Positions 7,952 to 17,546 are shown, numbered from the stretch's first letter. The stretch: 64,000 bases of DNA from UBA5018 sp044375975 (GCA_044375975.1 JBILLQ010000007.1:10721-74720); one strand, 5' to 3'. Notes: generated by a model not told the origin, from the sequence alone. A program made the numbers and translations.

Positions 7952-9379
7952 TTATTTAGGGCTTCCCTGATCCACGGCAGTGAACTGTTGCTCCAGCAGC
8001 GGCAGCAGCCGTTCCAGGGCCACCCCGCGACTGGCTTTTAGCAATAGGCAATCGCCCGGCTGCAGCCACTGCTCCAGCGGCGGCGCGGCCTGCTCGGGGC
8101 TGGCCACACCCACCAGGCGCGGCAGGCCGGCGGCGGCTGCCAGCATCGCTTCTCCTTCTGCACCCTCGGCCACCACCACCAGGCCGTCGAGGCCTAGCTC
8201 GGCGGCGCGGCTGCCCACCTGGCGATGCAACTCCAGGCTCTGGTCGCCCAATTCGAGCATCTTGCCCAACACGGCAAAGCGGCGCCCCGGCTGGCTATTT
8301 AGTAACTCCAGCGCCGCCAGCACCGCCTCTGGCGAGGCGTTATAGGTTTCATCCAGCACGGTGATGCCAGCGATCAGGAGCCGCTGGTGGCGGCCGTCGG
8401 GTACATCTACCTGCAGGGCGGTGAGCAGCTCCGGCGGCACCCCCAGCAGCTCGGCGACGGCCAGGGCCAGCAGCAGGTTGCGGGCGTTGTGACGCCCCGG
8501 CAGCGGCAGCGCCAGCGATAACTGCCCCAGCCGCAGGCTTGAATCGGCCTCCAGGTATTCACCCAGCAGATCGGCATGGGCGCTGCCGGCTTCATCGGCG
8601 AGGGCGATGCGCACCACCCGGCCAGTCCACACCCGCGCCAGAGCCGCCTCCAGCAGCGGATCCCCCGCTGGGATCACCACCGCTCCATCGGGGTGCAGTT
8701 GGGCGGTGATTTCACATTTGGCCTGGGCGATCGCCTCGCGACTGCCCAACCGGCCGATGTGGGCGGTGCCGATATTGGTGATCACCGCCAGATCGGGTTC
8801 GGCGCAGCGGCTGAGGCGCTCGATTTCCCCCAACCCCCGCATACCCATCTCCACCACCACCGCCCGGTGATCAGCGCTGCTGCTGAGCAGGGTGAGCGGT
8901 ACGCCGATGTCGTTGTTTTGATTGCCGCTGGAGGCCTGAATCGGCCCCAGGGGGGCCAGAGCCGCCTGAATCAATTGGCGGGTGGTGGTCTTGCCGGCGG
9001 AGCCGGTCACCGCCACCACCTGCAAGGCCAACTGGCGGCGCCAGCAGGTGGCCAGCTGTTGGTAGGCCAGCTGGCTGTCCTCCACCCACCAGAGGTGGCA
9101 GCCGGCGGCGCTGGCCTGGGCCCGCAATTGCTCGGCTGCTGTTGGGGTCAGTCGCTCTGGCTGGGCGATCAGGGCGCGACATCCGGCGGCGATCGCCGCT
9201 TCCAGGAAGCCATGGCCATCGAAGCGTTCGCCGATCAGGGGCACATAGAGGTCGCCGGCCTGTAGCTGGCGGCTATCGGTGCAAATTTGCCTGAGCCGTA
9301 GCTCGGCCTGATCGGGATCGAGGGCACCGCTGGCCGGTGCACCCCATAGCTGCTGAAGGGCGCCCAATTGCAGCGTCAT
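7952..9379 (-). CDS. murF: UDP-N-acetylmuramoyl-tripeptide--D-alanyl-D-alanine ligase
   Basis: 475 residues. Cytoplasmic Mur ligase adding D-Ala-D-Ala to UDP-MurNAc-tripeptide, the last soluble step of peptidoglycan precursor synthesis. The ATP loop VTGSAGKTTT, the SGNQNNDIGVPLTLL segment, the VVEMGMRGLGEI motif, the NARNLLLALAVAELLG motif and the C-terminal LDETYNASPEAVLAALELL are all present. The next gene upstream ends only 5 bp before this start, so the two are probably co-transcribed. Confidence 0.96.
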   Translation of the reverse strand: MTLQLGALQQLWGAPASGALDPDQAELRLRQICTDSRQLQAGDLYVPLIGERFDGHGFLEAAIAAGCRALIAQPERLTPTAAEQLRAQASAAGCHLWWVEDSQLAYQQLATCWRRQLALQVVAVTGSAGKTTTRQLIQAALAPLGPIQASSGNQNNDIGVPLTLLSSSADHRAVVVEMGMRGLGEIERLSRCAEPDLAVITNIGTAHIGRLGSREAIAQAKCEITAQLHPDGAVVIPAGDPLLEAALARVWTGRVVRIALADEAGSAHADLLGEYLEADSSLRLGQLSLALPLPGRHNARNLLLALAVAELLGVPPELLTALQVDVPDGRHQRLLIAGITVLDETYNASPEAVLAALELLNSQPGRRFAVLGKMLELGDQSLELHRQVGSRAAELGLDGLVVVAEGAEGEAMLAAAAGLPRLVGVASPEQAAPPLEQWLQPGDCLLLKASRGVALERLLPLLEQQFTAVDQGSPK

Positions 9380-9384
9380 TAGCG

Positions 9385-10266
9385 CTAATCACCGGCATCG
9401 AGGAGGATCATGCCGGAGCCAACCCGCGCTTGACGGGCCAGCAGCCGGCCGAGGCCATCCCGCAGTTGCAGCTGCTCGTAGCCCAGCTCCTGGCTGCGCT
9501 GCCACCAGCGCTCCGCCTGGACCTGGCGGCGTTGGCGCGAGAGCCGGCCATAGCCCTCTGCCATTTGCAACCGCAACAGGCCGCCATCGCCATCTGCCTG
9601 GGCAGCGGCGATCAGCTGGCCGGGGTCCTGCTGGGCAAAGCCAGCCAGCAACTGCATTTCCGCCTCCGCCGCAGCTGCCGCGGCTGTTGCCGCTGCACCT
9701 TCTGCTTCTGCTTCTGCTTCCGCTGCGGCTGCATCTGGCGAGCGAGAAGCTGCCCCCTCAGCGCCTGCCGCAGCGGCTTTTGGCGAGTCCATCTCTGCCG
9801 AGGAGGTGCCGCTAGAAACAGACCCGGAATCATCTCTAGATGCCGTCTTTGATCCAGCTCCTGATGTAGCTTCTGCTCCAGCTTCGGGGAAACCAGGTTC
9901 GAGATAAGTTGACTTGGCAGAACCGGATTCAATGGAATCGGCTGTAAACGAGCTAACCCGGGGCGGCGGTGTGGGGCGGTGGGGCAGCAGCCTGGCCAAT
10001 TGCCATGGCAACAAAATCATCAATATCAGGCCGCAGCTGAGTAGCAGTGGCCAGTAGAGGGGCGCCAGATCCCTTGGCCAGAAGCCAGGCCTGGCCAGAT
10101 CTCCCTGCCAATTGCGACGCCACAACTCCTGCAACCGCAGCTGCAGGCTGGCCACCACCGCCCGCAGATCCTCTCCCAGCCGGGAGGAGGGATCCTGATA
10201 GGGCGCCGGTAGCGGAGCCCCGGACCGCTCAGGGCCGTAGCCAAGCCGGGGAGGGTCTGCCGCCAT
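9385..10266 (-). CDS. Hypothetical single-span membrane protein with Ala/Glu-rich linker
   Basis: 293 residues, no recognised family. After a ~60-residue cytoplasmic part there is one membrane helix (LYWPLLLSCGLILMILLPWQL, about 70-90), a long Ala/Ser/Glu-rich linker with AEAEAEAEG-type repeats, and a helical C-terminal part (WWQRSQELGYEQLQLRDGLGRLLARQ) that resembles a Sel1/TPR-like helix pair. It sits directly upstream of murF, suggesting a link to envelope growth; that is guilt by association only. Codon use matches its neighbours. Confidence 0.7.
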   Translation of the reverse strand: MAADPPRLGYGPERSGAPLPAPYQDPSSRLGEDLRAVVASLQLRLQELWRRNWQGDLARPGFWPRDLAPLYWPLLLSCGLILMILLPWQLARLLPHRPTPPPRVSSFTADSIESGSAKSTYLEPGFPEAGAEATSGAGSKTASRDDSGSVSSGTSSAEMDSPKAAAAGAEGAASRSPDAAAAEAEAEAEGAAATAAAAAAEAEMQLLAGFAQQDPGQLIAAAQADGDGGLLRLQMAEGYGRLSRQRRQVQAERWWQRSQELGYEQLQLRDGLGRLLARQARVGSGMILLDAGD

Positions 10267-10447
10267 CTTGCTCAGGCTTATTCGTCGATTCAGGCTTGAG
10301 AAGCCTTGTAGGTTTGGATAGCTGTTCGCGTTTGGTTGGCAATTTCGGCTTGGTTAGCAATTGCGGCTTGGCTGTTCATTAAGGGCAGCTCTAAAAATCG
10401 CCCCCTGGCCTCGCAGCCGCTGGAAAACCTTTGCTGTCGATGCCCTT

Positions 10448-11941
10448 TTAGGTTTGGTTGCGCGGTCTCCATAGGCTGGACAGTCCGCGCCGGCTGGGGT
10501 CGGCATCTTGGCCCTGGGAGAAGCGCTGCACGTCGGCCGCTTCAGGGGTGGGTTCTTTCACACCACAGACATCGCGATACATCTCGTCATAGGCCAGGGC
10601 GGAACGGCCCCAGCTGAAATCGACGGACATGGCGCGCTGCTGCAGCTGGGCCCAGCTGATTGGATTGCGATAGGCCTCCCAGGAGCGCACGATTGTGGTG
10701 TAGAAATCGATCGGCTCATAGCGATCAAAGCCATAGCCACATCCGCTACCTTTGCCCCCTTCCGCCGCTGGATCATTGGGCGGCACCGTATCCACCAAGC
10801 CACCCACCATACGCACCACCGGAATTGAGCCGTAGCGCATGGCCAGCATCTGACTAATGCCACAGGGCTCAAAGCGGCTGGGCATTAAGAAGGCATCACT
10901 GCCGGCGTAGATAAGCCGTGATAGGGCATCGTCATAGGTGAGGAAGACAGCGAAGCGGCCGGGATGGCGAGCCGCCATCTGCCAGAGCCCCGATTCGTAG
11001 GTGCGATCTCCAGTGCCTAGCACCACAATCTGGCTGTCGGTATAGGCCAAAACCCGATCGGCCACCTGTAGCAGCAGATCCACACCCTTTTGATCCACCA
11101 GCCGACTGACCATGCCCATGAGATAGGTTTTGGGCTTTACCTCTAACCCCATCCGCTCCTGTAAAGCTCGCTTGTTGATCGCCCGTGGAGCCAGGTCGGT
11201 GGCCGAAAACTTGGCGGGCAGGGTGATATCGGTGGCCGGGTTCCAGGCCTCCGTATCAATACCATTAATGATACCCCGCAACTTGCCGCCAATAAAATTA
11301 AGCAATCCATCCAGTCCTTCGCCATATTCCCTAGTGCGGATCTCTGCGGCGTAGGTTGGAGAAACGGCATTCACTCGATCGGCATAGAGCAGTGCCGCCG
11401 CCATGGTGTGGTCCCCTTGCATGTACCAGGGGCACCAGGTCATCCGATCCAGCTTCCAGCGCCAGGGGCCCTGGTACTTGAGGTTGTGAATCGTGAAAAC
11501 TGTGCTGATCTCCGGATCTTGATGCATCCACACTGGAATCATGCCGGTGTGCCAGTCATGGCAATGCAGCACCTGGGGCTTCCAGTGGTTCCAGGCAAAT
11601 TCGGCCACGGCACTGGCGAAGAAGGTGAAGCGCCAGTCCTCGTCTTCGCCACCGTAGATGCGTTCGCCATCGAAGGCCGGATGGCCCACCAGATAGAGGG
11701 GTAGCCCCGTCTCTGGCTGGCTGATTTCAAAGATGGCGAAATCGTTGCCCATCGTCTGGCCGCGCCAGATGGGCTCTGAGGGAATCTGCTGCCGACTCCA
11801 GAGCCTGCCGTAGCCGGGCATGATCACGCGCACGTCGTGACCAAGGGCGGCCAAGGCCGGAGGCAGGGAACCCACCACATCGCCCATGCCGCCCACCTTG
11901 ACCAGCGGCGCGCATTCCGCCGCAGCAAAGAGAATGCGCAT
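10448..11941 (-). CDS. glgA: Glycogen synthase (ADP-glucose type, GT5)
   Basis: About 497 residues. Transfers glucose from ADP-glucose to alpha-1,4-glucan for carbon storage. The N-terminal MRILFAAAECAPLVKVGGMGDVVGSLP has the KxGG ADP-glucose-binding motif, which fixes the start at 11941 rather than eight codons upstream. The C-terminal domain has the STGL-equivalent acceptor and nucleotide motifs, such as PSRFEPCGISQMLAMRYGSIPVVRMVGGL. Full length for the family. Monocistronic in appearance, with 66 bp to the next upstream gene. Confidence 0.96.
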   Translation of the reverse strand: MRILFAAAECAPLVKVGGMGDVVGSLPPALAALGHDVRVIMPGYGRLWSRQQIPSEPIWRGQTMGNDFAIFEISQPETGLPLYLVGHPAFDGERIYGGEDEDWRFTFFASAVAEFAWNHWKPQVLHCHDWHTGMIPVWMHQDPEISTVFTIHNLKYQGPWRWKLDRMTWCPWYMQGDHTMAAALLYADRVNAVSPTYAAEIRTREYGEGLDGLLNFIGGKLRGIINGIDTEAWNPATDITLPAKFSATDLAPRAINKRALQERMGLEVKPKTYLMGMVSRLVDQKGVDLLLQVADRVLAYTDSQIVVLGTGDRTYESGLWQMAARHPGRFAVFLTYDDALSRLIYAGSDAFLMPSRFEPCGISQMLAMRYGSIPVVRMVGGLVDTVPPNDPAAEGGKGSGCGYGFDRYEPIDFYTTIVRSWEAYRNPISWAQLQQRAMSVDFSWGRSALAYDEMYRDVCGVKEPTPEAADVQRFSQGQDADPSRRGLSSLWRPRNQT

Positions 11942-12006
11942 GTCAGAAGGGAAATCTGGGCGCAACTTTACGGGTGGTCCGCGACCGGTCTGCCCCAGCC
12001 GCCTTT

Positions 12007-12894
12007 TCAGGGCAAAACGATCACCGGCGTGCCCATGCTCACCAGCTCAAACAGCTCGCGCACCTGCTCGTCGTAGAGCCGCACACAGCCGTGGGAAACC
12101 GCCTGGCCAACGCTGCGGCGGTTCGGGGTGCCATGGAAGCCCATGGTGGCGCAACCCTTTACGGTCAGCCCCGATCGACCGTTGAAGCCGCGGCGGCCCC
12201 CGCAGTCTCGGTGGAAGCCGATCCAGCGGCTGCCGAGCGGATTTTCCGGACCTGCTGACACCAGCTGGCCCGTGGCGGGATGCTTCCAAACGGGATTGAT
12301 CACCCGTTCGATTACCTCAAACTGCCCCACCGGCGTCTCCCAGCCCGGCCTGCCTACCGCCACCGAAAAGCGGCGCAGCTCTTGGCCGCTGTCGATCACC
12401 AGCAACAGGCGCCGCCGCCGGTCCAACACCAGCTCCCGCCCCCGGACGCTCCCATGGCCAGGTTTGCCATCTTCCTGGCTTTGGGAGTCGCCCACCAGGG
12501 ACTTGAGATCCCTAGGGCTGGGGCCGGCGATCTGCTGGGCCTGCATGGGCTCCAGGGGGCCGCTGAGCAGGCCGCTCAGCAGACCGGTGGCAGCCAGGGC
12601 CAAGGCCAGGCCGAGCCTGAGGGGCCAGGGCCTCTGCCGATCGCTTTTCAGGTTGGCAGCGGCAAGCGGCGGTGGCGGCAGGGGGGACACCAGAGGTGTT
12701 GGCAGTGGTGGCGACAGGGGAGTTGCCGGCAGCGGAGATGCCGGCAGAGGGGACACCAGGGTTGGCGTCAGCTGTGTTGGTGGCAGCGGGGTTGGTGGCA
12801 GCGGGGTTGGTGGCAGCGGAGTTGGCCGCAGAGACTTTGGCGATGAACCTCGACTGGGACAGGAATCGTCGGCAAAGAAAATCTGAACTTTCAT
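12007..12894 (-). CDS. L,D-transpeptidase (YkuD domain) with Pro-rich N-terminal repeats
   Basis: 295 residues. Makes or edits 3-3 peptidoglycan crosslinks or attaches proteins to the wall. The C-terminal YkuD domain ends with the catalytic SHGCVRLYDEQV motif (nucleophile Cys), preceded by MGFHGTPNRRSVGQA (catalytic His). A membrane helix (LRLGLALALAATGLLSGLL) anchors it. The ~90 residues before the helix are built from PTPLPP-like units encoded by 15-bp DNA repeats. The start is the first codon of a frame that must include this tail; a start near the helix cannot be excluded. Confidence 0.88.
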   Translation of the reverse strand: MKVQIFFADDSCPSRGSSPKSLRPTPLPPTPLPPTPLPPTQLTPTLVSPLPASPLPATPLSPPLPTPLVSPLPPPPLAAANLKSDRQRPWPLRLGLALALAATGLLSGLLSGPLEPMQAQQIAGPSPRDLKSLVGDSQSQEDGKPGHGSVRGRELVLDRRRRLLLVIDSGQELRRFSVAVGRPGWETPVGQFEVIERVINPVWKHPATGQLVSAGPENPLGSRWIGFHRDCGGRRGFNGRSGLTVKGCATMGFHGTPNRRSVGQAVSHGCVRLYDEQVRELFELVSMGTPVIVLP

Positions 12895-13059
12895 AGTGCG
12901 GCGGCAGCACAGCGATGGCGACTGTGCTCAAAGAGAAAGGATCTTTCGAGGAGGGGATTTGCCGTTGTTTAGGTTGATGAATTGGTAGATAAAGAAGATA
13001 GGCGTGCTGTAGACAGGTTTGCTGCAGCCCTGCCTACTGTGGGAGGTGTAGGAAGTGTA

Positions 13060-13515
13060 GGAAGGTTTTATACAGGCAGGCTTGCTGCAGACACGCTTGC
13101 TGCAGACAGGTTTAGCGTAGACAGCTCCTGCATTCAACAGGAGCTGCTGAATGCAGGAGCTGCTGAATAGAGGCTTTCTGAATGCAGAGCTGCTGAATGA
13201 GAAGCTGCTGAATGCATGCTGCTGCTGAATGAGGAGCTGATGAATCCGGAGTCGCTGAATGCAGGCTGCTGCTGAATGCAAACTGCTGATTAAAAAAGTG
13301 CTGGATACTGAGCCGTTTAATACAGAGTTACTGGGTGTGGGATTACTGAATGCAGGGTAACTGAACACGGAGACGCTTGATGCAAAGTTGCTGAATACAA
13401 AAACGCTGAATGCAAAGTTGCTTAATCTAGAGCCACTGAATGCAAGGTTTTCGAATAATTAATTGTTGAATACAGATCTGCTGAGTGCAAGGCGCTGGAT
13501 GCGCGGCCGCTGAGC
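13060..13515 (+). repeat. Degenerate ~15-bp tandem repeat array in a 1-kb spacer
   Basis: Around 24 imperfect copies of a unit close to GCTGCTGAATGCAGA run through the spacer upstream of the L,D-transpeptidase. The best copies are at about 13130-13285 and the most decayed beyond 13300. The first part (about 13060-13125) uses the related unit GCTTGCTGCAGACA. Base composition is lower in GC than the flanks. Frames crossing it (for example minus-strand 12928-13368) encode Ser/Cys-rich repeat translations and are not supported as genes. Confidence 0.8.
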
Positions 13516-13898
13516 GGTGGGCTGCCCAACGGCGCCTTATAAATTTTAAATCTCACTGGTCCCATGATGCGAATGTCGTGGCGCGAATCTCGTGGTGCTA
13601 ATCCCATGGCGCTAAAGGCATCCAGGCGCCTAGTCGCTCCCCCTCTCGCGGCGCTCGTGGCCGATGGGTATTTTTTGAGGTGCCCCGCCCAGGATTCCTT
13701 TGAGGGCTAGGGCAGCTCTGGTGAGCTGGTCCAGGGCTGACCAGTTCCCCAAGTTCTGTCCAGCCCCCCAAGTTGTGCCCAGCTCTGCCAGTTGTGACCA
13801 GCTTCCCCACTGCTGACCCTGCAGCCGCAGGCAGGAGTTGTTTGGGAAGCTCTGGAAAAATCGAGTCACGGCTGGTCAAGCCTCTACGCAGCGTGGGC
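13516..13898. other. Spacer with no supported gene
   Basis: Between the repeat array and the menB 3' end. It contains two runs of related short phrases (GTCGTGGCGCGAATC, CTCGTGGTGCTAATC; and CAGTTCCCCAAGTTC, CAGCCCCCCAAGTTG), suggesting more decayed short repeats. No coding frame with a recognisable family was found. Confidence 0.4.
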
Positions 13899-14762
13899 TC
13901 AAGGCAGCCAGTCGGCGTCGGCAAAGTTTGGTGGTCGCTTTTCCAGGAAGGCATTGCGACCTTCTTGGCCCTCGGCGGTTCGGTAAAAGAGGTGCGTGGC
14001 CTGGCCGGCCAACTCCTGCAGCCCCGCCATGCCGTCGGTTTCGGCATTGAAGGCGGCCTTGAGGCAGCGGATCGCTGTGGGACTGTGCCCCATCACCTCC
14101 CGGCCCCAGCGCACCCCCTCCGCCTGCAGTTGGGCCAGGGGCACCACCGCGTTCACCAGCCCCATCTCCAGCGCCTCCGAAGCGCCGTACTGGCGGCAGA
14201 GGAACCAGATTTCCCTGGCCTTGCGCTGGCCCACCACCCGGGCCAGGTAGCTGGCGCCAAAGCCGCCATCAAAACTGCCCACCCTGGGCCCCGTCTGCCC
14301 GAAGCGGGCGTTTTCCGCCGCCAGCGAAAGGTCACACAGCAGATGCAGCACCTGGCCGCCGCCGATGGCGTAGCCCGCCACCAGGGCGATCACCACCTTG
14401 GGCAGGCTGCGAATCAACCGCTGCAGGTCGAGCACGTTCAGGCGCGGTACACCCTGCTCGTCGAGATAGCCGCCATCGCCGCGCACGCTTTGGTCACCGC
14501 CGGCGCAGAAGGCCCAGCCCCCGTCGTCGGCGGGCCCAGCTCCGGTGAACAGCACCACGCCGACGCGGGGGTCCTCCCGCACCCGGGTGAAGGCATCGCA
14601 GAGTTCGATCACCGTGCGCGGCCGGAAGGCATTGCGGCAGCGGGGGCGGTTGATCGTGATCCGGGCGATGCCCTCGTCGCTGCCCTCATAAATGATGTCC
14701 TCGTAGCTACCCAGCTGCCGCCACTGCAGCGGTGGATCGGCTGGGGAGAAGACCTCTATCAC
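13899..14762 (-). CDS. menB: 1,4-dihydroxy-2-naphthoyl-CoA synthase
   Basis: 287 residues, crotonase fold. Closes the second ring of the naphthoquinone in phylloquinone (vitamin K1) synthesis, the photosystem I quinone. Visible features are ITINRPRCRNAFRPRTV, the oxyanion-hole segment WAFCAGGDQSVRGDGGY, the LVAGYAIGGGQVLHLLCDL loop and the QTGPRVGSFDGGFGASYLARVVG motif specific to MenB. It lies downstream of menD on the same strand with a 123-bp gap. Full length for cyanobacterial MenB. Confidence 0.96.
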   Translation of the reverse strand: MIEVFSPADPPLQWRQLGSYEDIIYEGSDEGIARITINRPRCRNAFRPRTVIELCDAFTRVREDPRVGVVLFTGAGPADDGGWAFCAGGDQSVRGDGGYLDEQGVPRLNVLDLQRLIRSLPKVVIALVAGYAIGGGQVLHLLCDLSLAAENARFGQTGPRVGSFDGGFGASYLARVVGQRKAREIWFLCRQYGASEALEMGLVNAVVPLAQLQAEGVRWGREVMGHSPTAIRCLKAAFNAETDGMAGLQELAGQATHLFYRTAEGQEGRNAFLEKRPPNFADADWLP

Positions 14763-14885
14763 GGCCGCTGCGGCATCACAGGCGCCATTCTGCGCAGCGC
14801 CCGTCGCGGCTCCTCCACCAGCTCCACTGATGGTTCCTGGCCTGCTTTGGCGCTGCTGCCAGGCCAGCTCCCAAGGCTGCTGTTC

Positions 14886-16808
14886 TCAATGCTGGCCTTG
14901 ACGCAGCCGCTGGCGCAGCAGGGCATCCTGGCGGCGGTCGGTGACCAGCCTCAACAGGGCCAGGGGCCGCTGTAACGCCCAGCTCAAATCCCGCTCCAGC
15001 TCCTCCCAGCCGCCACACAGGCGCCCCGGCACCCCATGGACGTCCGCCAGGGCCAGCGGATCGACGGGTTGGGGCATGGCAAACAGCCGTTCAAAATCCA
15101 TCACCGCCGCTGGATCGGGCCGAATCGGCAGCTGTTCAAAAATGCCGCCGCCGCCGTTGTCGAGCACCAGGATCGTCAGCTGACCGGTCAATTGGCTGCG
15201 CCACAGCCAGCCGTTGGCGTCGTGCAGCAGGGCCAGGTCGCCGCTGATCAGCACGGCCCTGCCGCAGGCCTGGGCCACCCCGCAGGCCAGCGACAGGGTG
15301 CCATCGATGCCAGAGGCGCCCCGAAAGGCCAGCACCGGTCGGGGCGGACCATCACCCACCGCAAAGCTCTCCCAATCCCGCACTGGCGAACTGTTGGCCA
15401 GCACCAAGGGCACACCAGCGGGCAATAGCCGGCTCAGCTGGCGGGCAAGGGCCGGTTCGCACAGATCAGCCATGGCTGTTTCCCTGACAGCTCTGCCCCT
15501 GATAGCTGTTCCAGGGGAAGCTGCGATCCCAGCTGCGGCCAAAGGAGTCGCCAGCTGGCTGTCTAGCCAAGCCTGCATGGCCTGCTCCGCCCCCTGCCAG
15601 CGCTGGGCCAGGGCCAGGTTGGCGGCCTGGGGCTGATCCCCCTGCCAGGTTTGCGGCAGGGCTGCCCACCAGGGCGCCAGGCCGCTGCAGCAGCGCTGCT
15701 GGGCAGTGCCCAGGGCATCGAGATTGCGCGGGTCGGCCTCGCTGATCAGGGCCTGCGGACCGCTGAAACTGGCTAGCCACTGCTGCAGTCTGCGGCTGGC
15801 CGGCACGGGACCCAGCCGCAGCACCTGCTCAGGCTGCCACTCGGGTTTGGGGGCGGCCAGAAGTAGGTCATAGCCGGCCACCAGGTTTAGATCCGCCATG
15901 CCCCGCAAGCCGCTGAGGGCATCGGCCAGCAGCGGCCAGCCGGTGCGTTGCTGCAATTGCCGCAGGGCCGTTAGATGGGCGCCCCAGGTTTGGGGTCTGC
16001 CGCGCCAAGGCCCAGCGACGATCAGGCCGGGTCGATCGGGATCGAGCCCCAGCGACGCTCCAGCGCCCTGCCAGCCCTGGGGGGCCGCCTCGGGGCTGCC
16101 AGGGGCCGCTTGGCTGGATTGATCCGCCGGCAGGGCATGGGCGGGCCAGGCCCTGGCCACCGCCAGCAGCGCGGCGTAGCCGGCATGGAGGGGCTCATCA
16201 ATGGCAAGGTTTAGCTGCACCGCCCCAGGCGCTGCCCATGAATGCGTTGCCTGTTCGGGCGTTGCCTGTTCGGGCCTTGCTTGGGCCGCTGCCTGGGCCA
16301 AGGTTGGCTGATCTGGCCCCAGGCAGTGCCGGAAGGCGGTGGCGGCCAGCTCATCCAGTTCGGCCGCGGCCATGGCGTGCAGGCCGCGTCCATCGCCAAG
16401 ACCCTGCCAGCGCAGGGAGGCGAGCAGGAAGTCTTCCTGGTTCACGGTTTGGTTGGCGCCGCAACCCTTCAGCCGCGGCGGCCGATCCGCCGTGAGCAGC
16501 AGCAGCGGAATGGCGCCGTAATCCGCCTCCACCACGGCCGGCAGCAGGTTGGCCACCGCAGTGCCCGAGGTGGTGATCACGGCCGCCGGCAGGCCGGTGG
16601 CGCGGCCATGGCCGAGGGCAAAAAAAGCGGCGGAGCGCTCATCGATGGCCGTCACCAGGGCCAAGCCGCGCCGCTCCAGCAGCCCGGCCGCCACCGCCAG
16701 GGGCCCGGAGCGGCTGCCGGGGCAGAGCACCAGCTGCTGCAGGCCCCGCCGCATCAGGGCCTGCAGCAGGGTGAGGGCAGCCTCCAGGTTGGCTTGGGCG
16801 CGATCCAA
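14886..16808 (-). CDS. menD: SEPHCHC synthase (2-succinyl-5-enolpyruvyl-6-hydroxy-3-cyclohexene-1-carboxylate synthase)
   Basis: 640 residues, ThDP enzyme joining isochorismate and 2-oxoglutarate in phylloquinone synthesis. The N-terminal LVLCPGSRSGPLAVAAG and ALVTAIDERSAAFFALGHGRATG (with the ThDP-activating Glu), the central domain, and the C-terminal SGDLALLHDANGW plus LVLDNGGGGIFEQLP (ThDP/Mg binding) are present. It is longer than the usual 550-590, partly from a Gln/Pro/Ala insertion near residue 180 encoded by a 15-bp duplication (PEQAT twice). Divergent from lepB. Confidence 0.95.
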   Translation of the reverse strand: MDRAQANLEAALTLLQALMRRGLQQLVLCPGSRSGPLAVAAGLLERRGLALVTAIDERSAAFFALGHGRATGLPAAVITTSGTAVANLLPAVVEADYGAIPLLLLTADRPPRLKGCGANQTVNQEDFLLASLRWQGLGDGRGLHAMAAAELDELAATAFRHCLGPDQPTLAQAAAQARPEQATPEQATHSWAAPGAVQLNLAIDEPLHAGYAALLAVARAWPAHALPADQSSQAAPGSPEAAPQGWQGAGASLGLDPDRPGLIVAGPWRGRPQTWGAHLTALRQLQQRTGWPLLADALSGLRGMADLNLVAGYDLLLAAPKPEWQPEQVLRLGPVPASRRLQQWLASFSGPQALISEADPRNLDALGTAQQRCCSGLAPWWAALPQTWQGDQPQAANLALAQRWQGAEQAMQAWLDSQLATPLAAAGIAASPGTAIRGRAVRETAMADLCEPALARQLSRLLPAGVPLVLANSSPVRDWESFAVGDGPPRPVLAFRGASGIDGTLSLACGVAQACGRAVLISGDLALLHDANGWLWRSQLTGQLTILVLDNGGGGIFEQLPIRPDPAAVMDFERLFAMPQPVDPLALADVHGVPGRLCGGWEELERDLSWALQRPLALLRLVTDRRQDALLRQRLRQGQH

Positions 16809-16870
16809 ACAGAGATGCCTTCCCGTCCGGGGTGGCTGCAGGATGGGGCGCCTATCTTCTCGCCAGGCCC

Positions 16871-17515
16871 GTGAGCAGCGAACCGACAGCCTCGCCCCGG
16901 CCCTGGTGCCAGCGGCTGGCCGACCTGCGCTCCCAGCTGCTGCCGGTGCTGGCCTGGCTGCTGCTGGCCCTGGCGCTGCGCTGGTTGGTGGTGGAGCCGC
17001 GCTGGATTCCCTCCGATTCGATGCTGCCCACCCTGCGGCAGCAGGATCGGGTGCTGGTGGAGAAGTTGCGGGTGCGGCTGCACCGGCCGCTGCCGATCGG
17101 CACCGTGGTGGTGTTCAGGCCGCCGCCGCCGCTGCAGGCCGCCGGCTACGACCCCAAGGCAGCTCTGATCAAACGGGTGGTGGCCCGGGCCGGCGACCGG
17201 GTGGAGGTGCGCCAGGGGCTGTTGTGGCGCAATGGCGCCCCGGTGGCGAGCGATTGGGCGGCGGCGCCGATGGACTATCAACTGCAGCCCTTCACCCTGG
17301 CGGCGGGGCAGCTGCTGGTGCTAGGCGATAACCGCAATGCCAGCCTCGACTCCCACCTCTGGGGCCCCCTGCCGGAGGAGGAGCTGATCGGCACGGCGAT
17401 CTGGCGCTACTGGCCCCTGAACCGCTTTGGCCTGCTTAGCCGCCAGCTCAGCCGCAGGGAGATACGGATCTACCCCCCTTCAACCGCACCTTTGGCCGCT
17501 GAACATTTGGGGTAG
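16871..17515 (+). CDS. lepB: Signal peptidase I
   Basis: About 214 residues from a GTG at 16871; an in-frame GTG at 16832 would add 13 residues and come close to the divergent menD start. One membrane helix (LLPVLAWLLLALALRWLVV) leads straight into the catalytic serine box PSDSMLPTL. The general-base lysine lies in AALIKRVVARAGD, and box E is LGDNRNASLDSHLWGPLP. It cleaves signal peptides of Sec- and Tat-exported proteins at the cell or thylakoid membrane. Complete and apparently active. Confidence 0.95.
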   Translation: MSSEPTASPRPWCQRLADLRSQLLPVLAWLLLALALRWLVVEPRWIPSDSMLPTLRQQDRVLVEKLRVRLHRPLPIGTVVVFRPPPPLQAAGYDPKAALIKRVVARAGDRVEVRQGLLWRNGAPVASDWAAAPMDYQLQPFTLAAGQLLVLGDNRNASLDSHLWGPLPEEELIGTAIWRYWPLNRFGLLSRQLSRREIRIYPPSTAPLAAEHLG

Positions 17516-17546
17516 GGTGCAGTCCGTGACCTAGCGCACACCGGAC

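Noticed and set aside
12928..13368. 146-codon minus-strand open frame, Ser/Cys-rich
   Set aside because: It is a translation of the degenerate 15-bp repeat field, has no recognisable domain, and the repeats continue past both ends of the frame.
13060..13515. Possible CRISPR array
   Set aside because: Units are contiguous and imperfect, about 15 bp, with no unique spacers and no cas genes in the window.
13773..14975. Plus-strand 400-codon frame
   Set aside because: Antisense to menB, no motifs.
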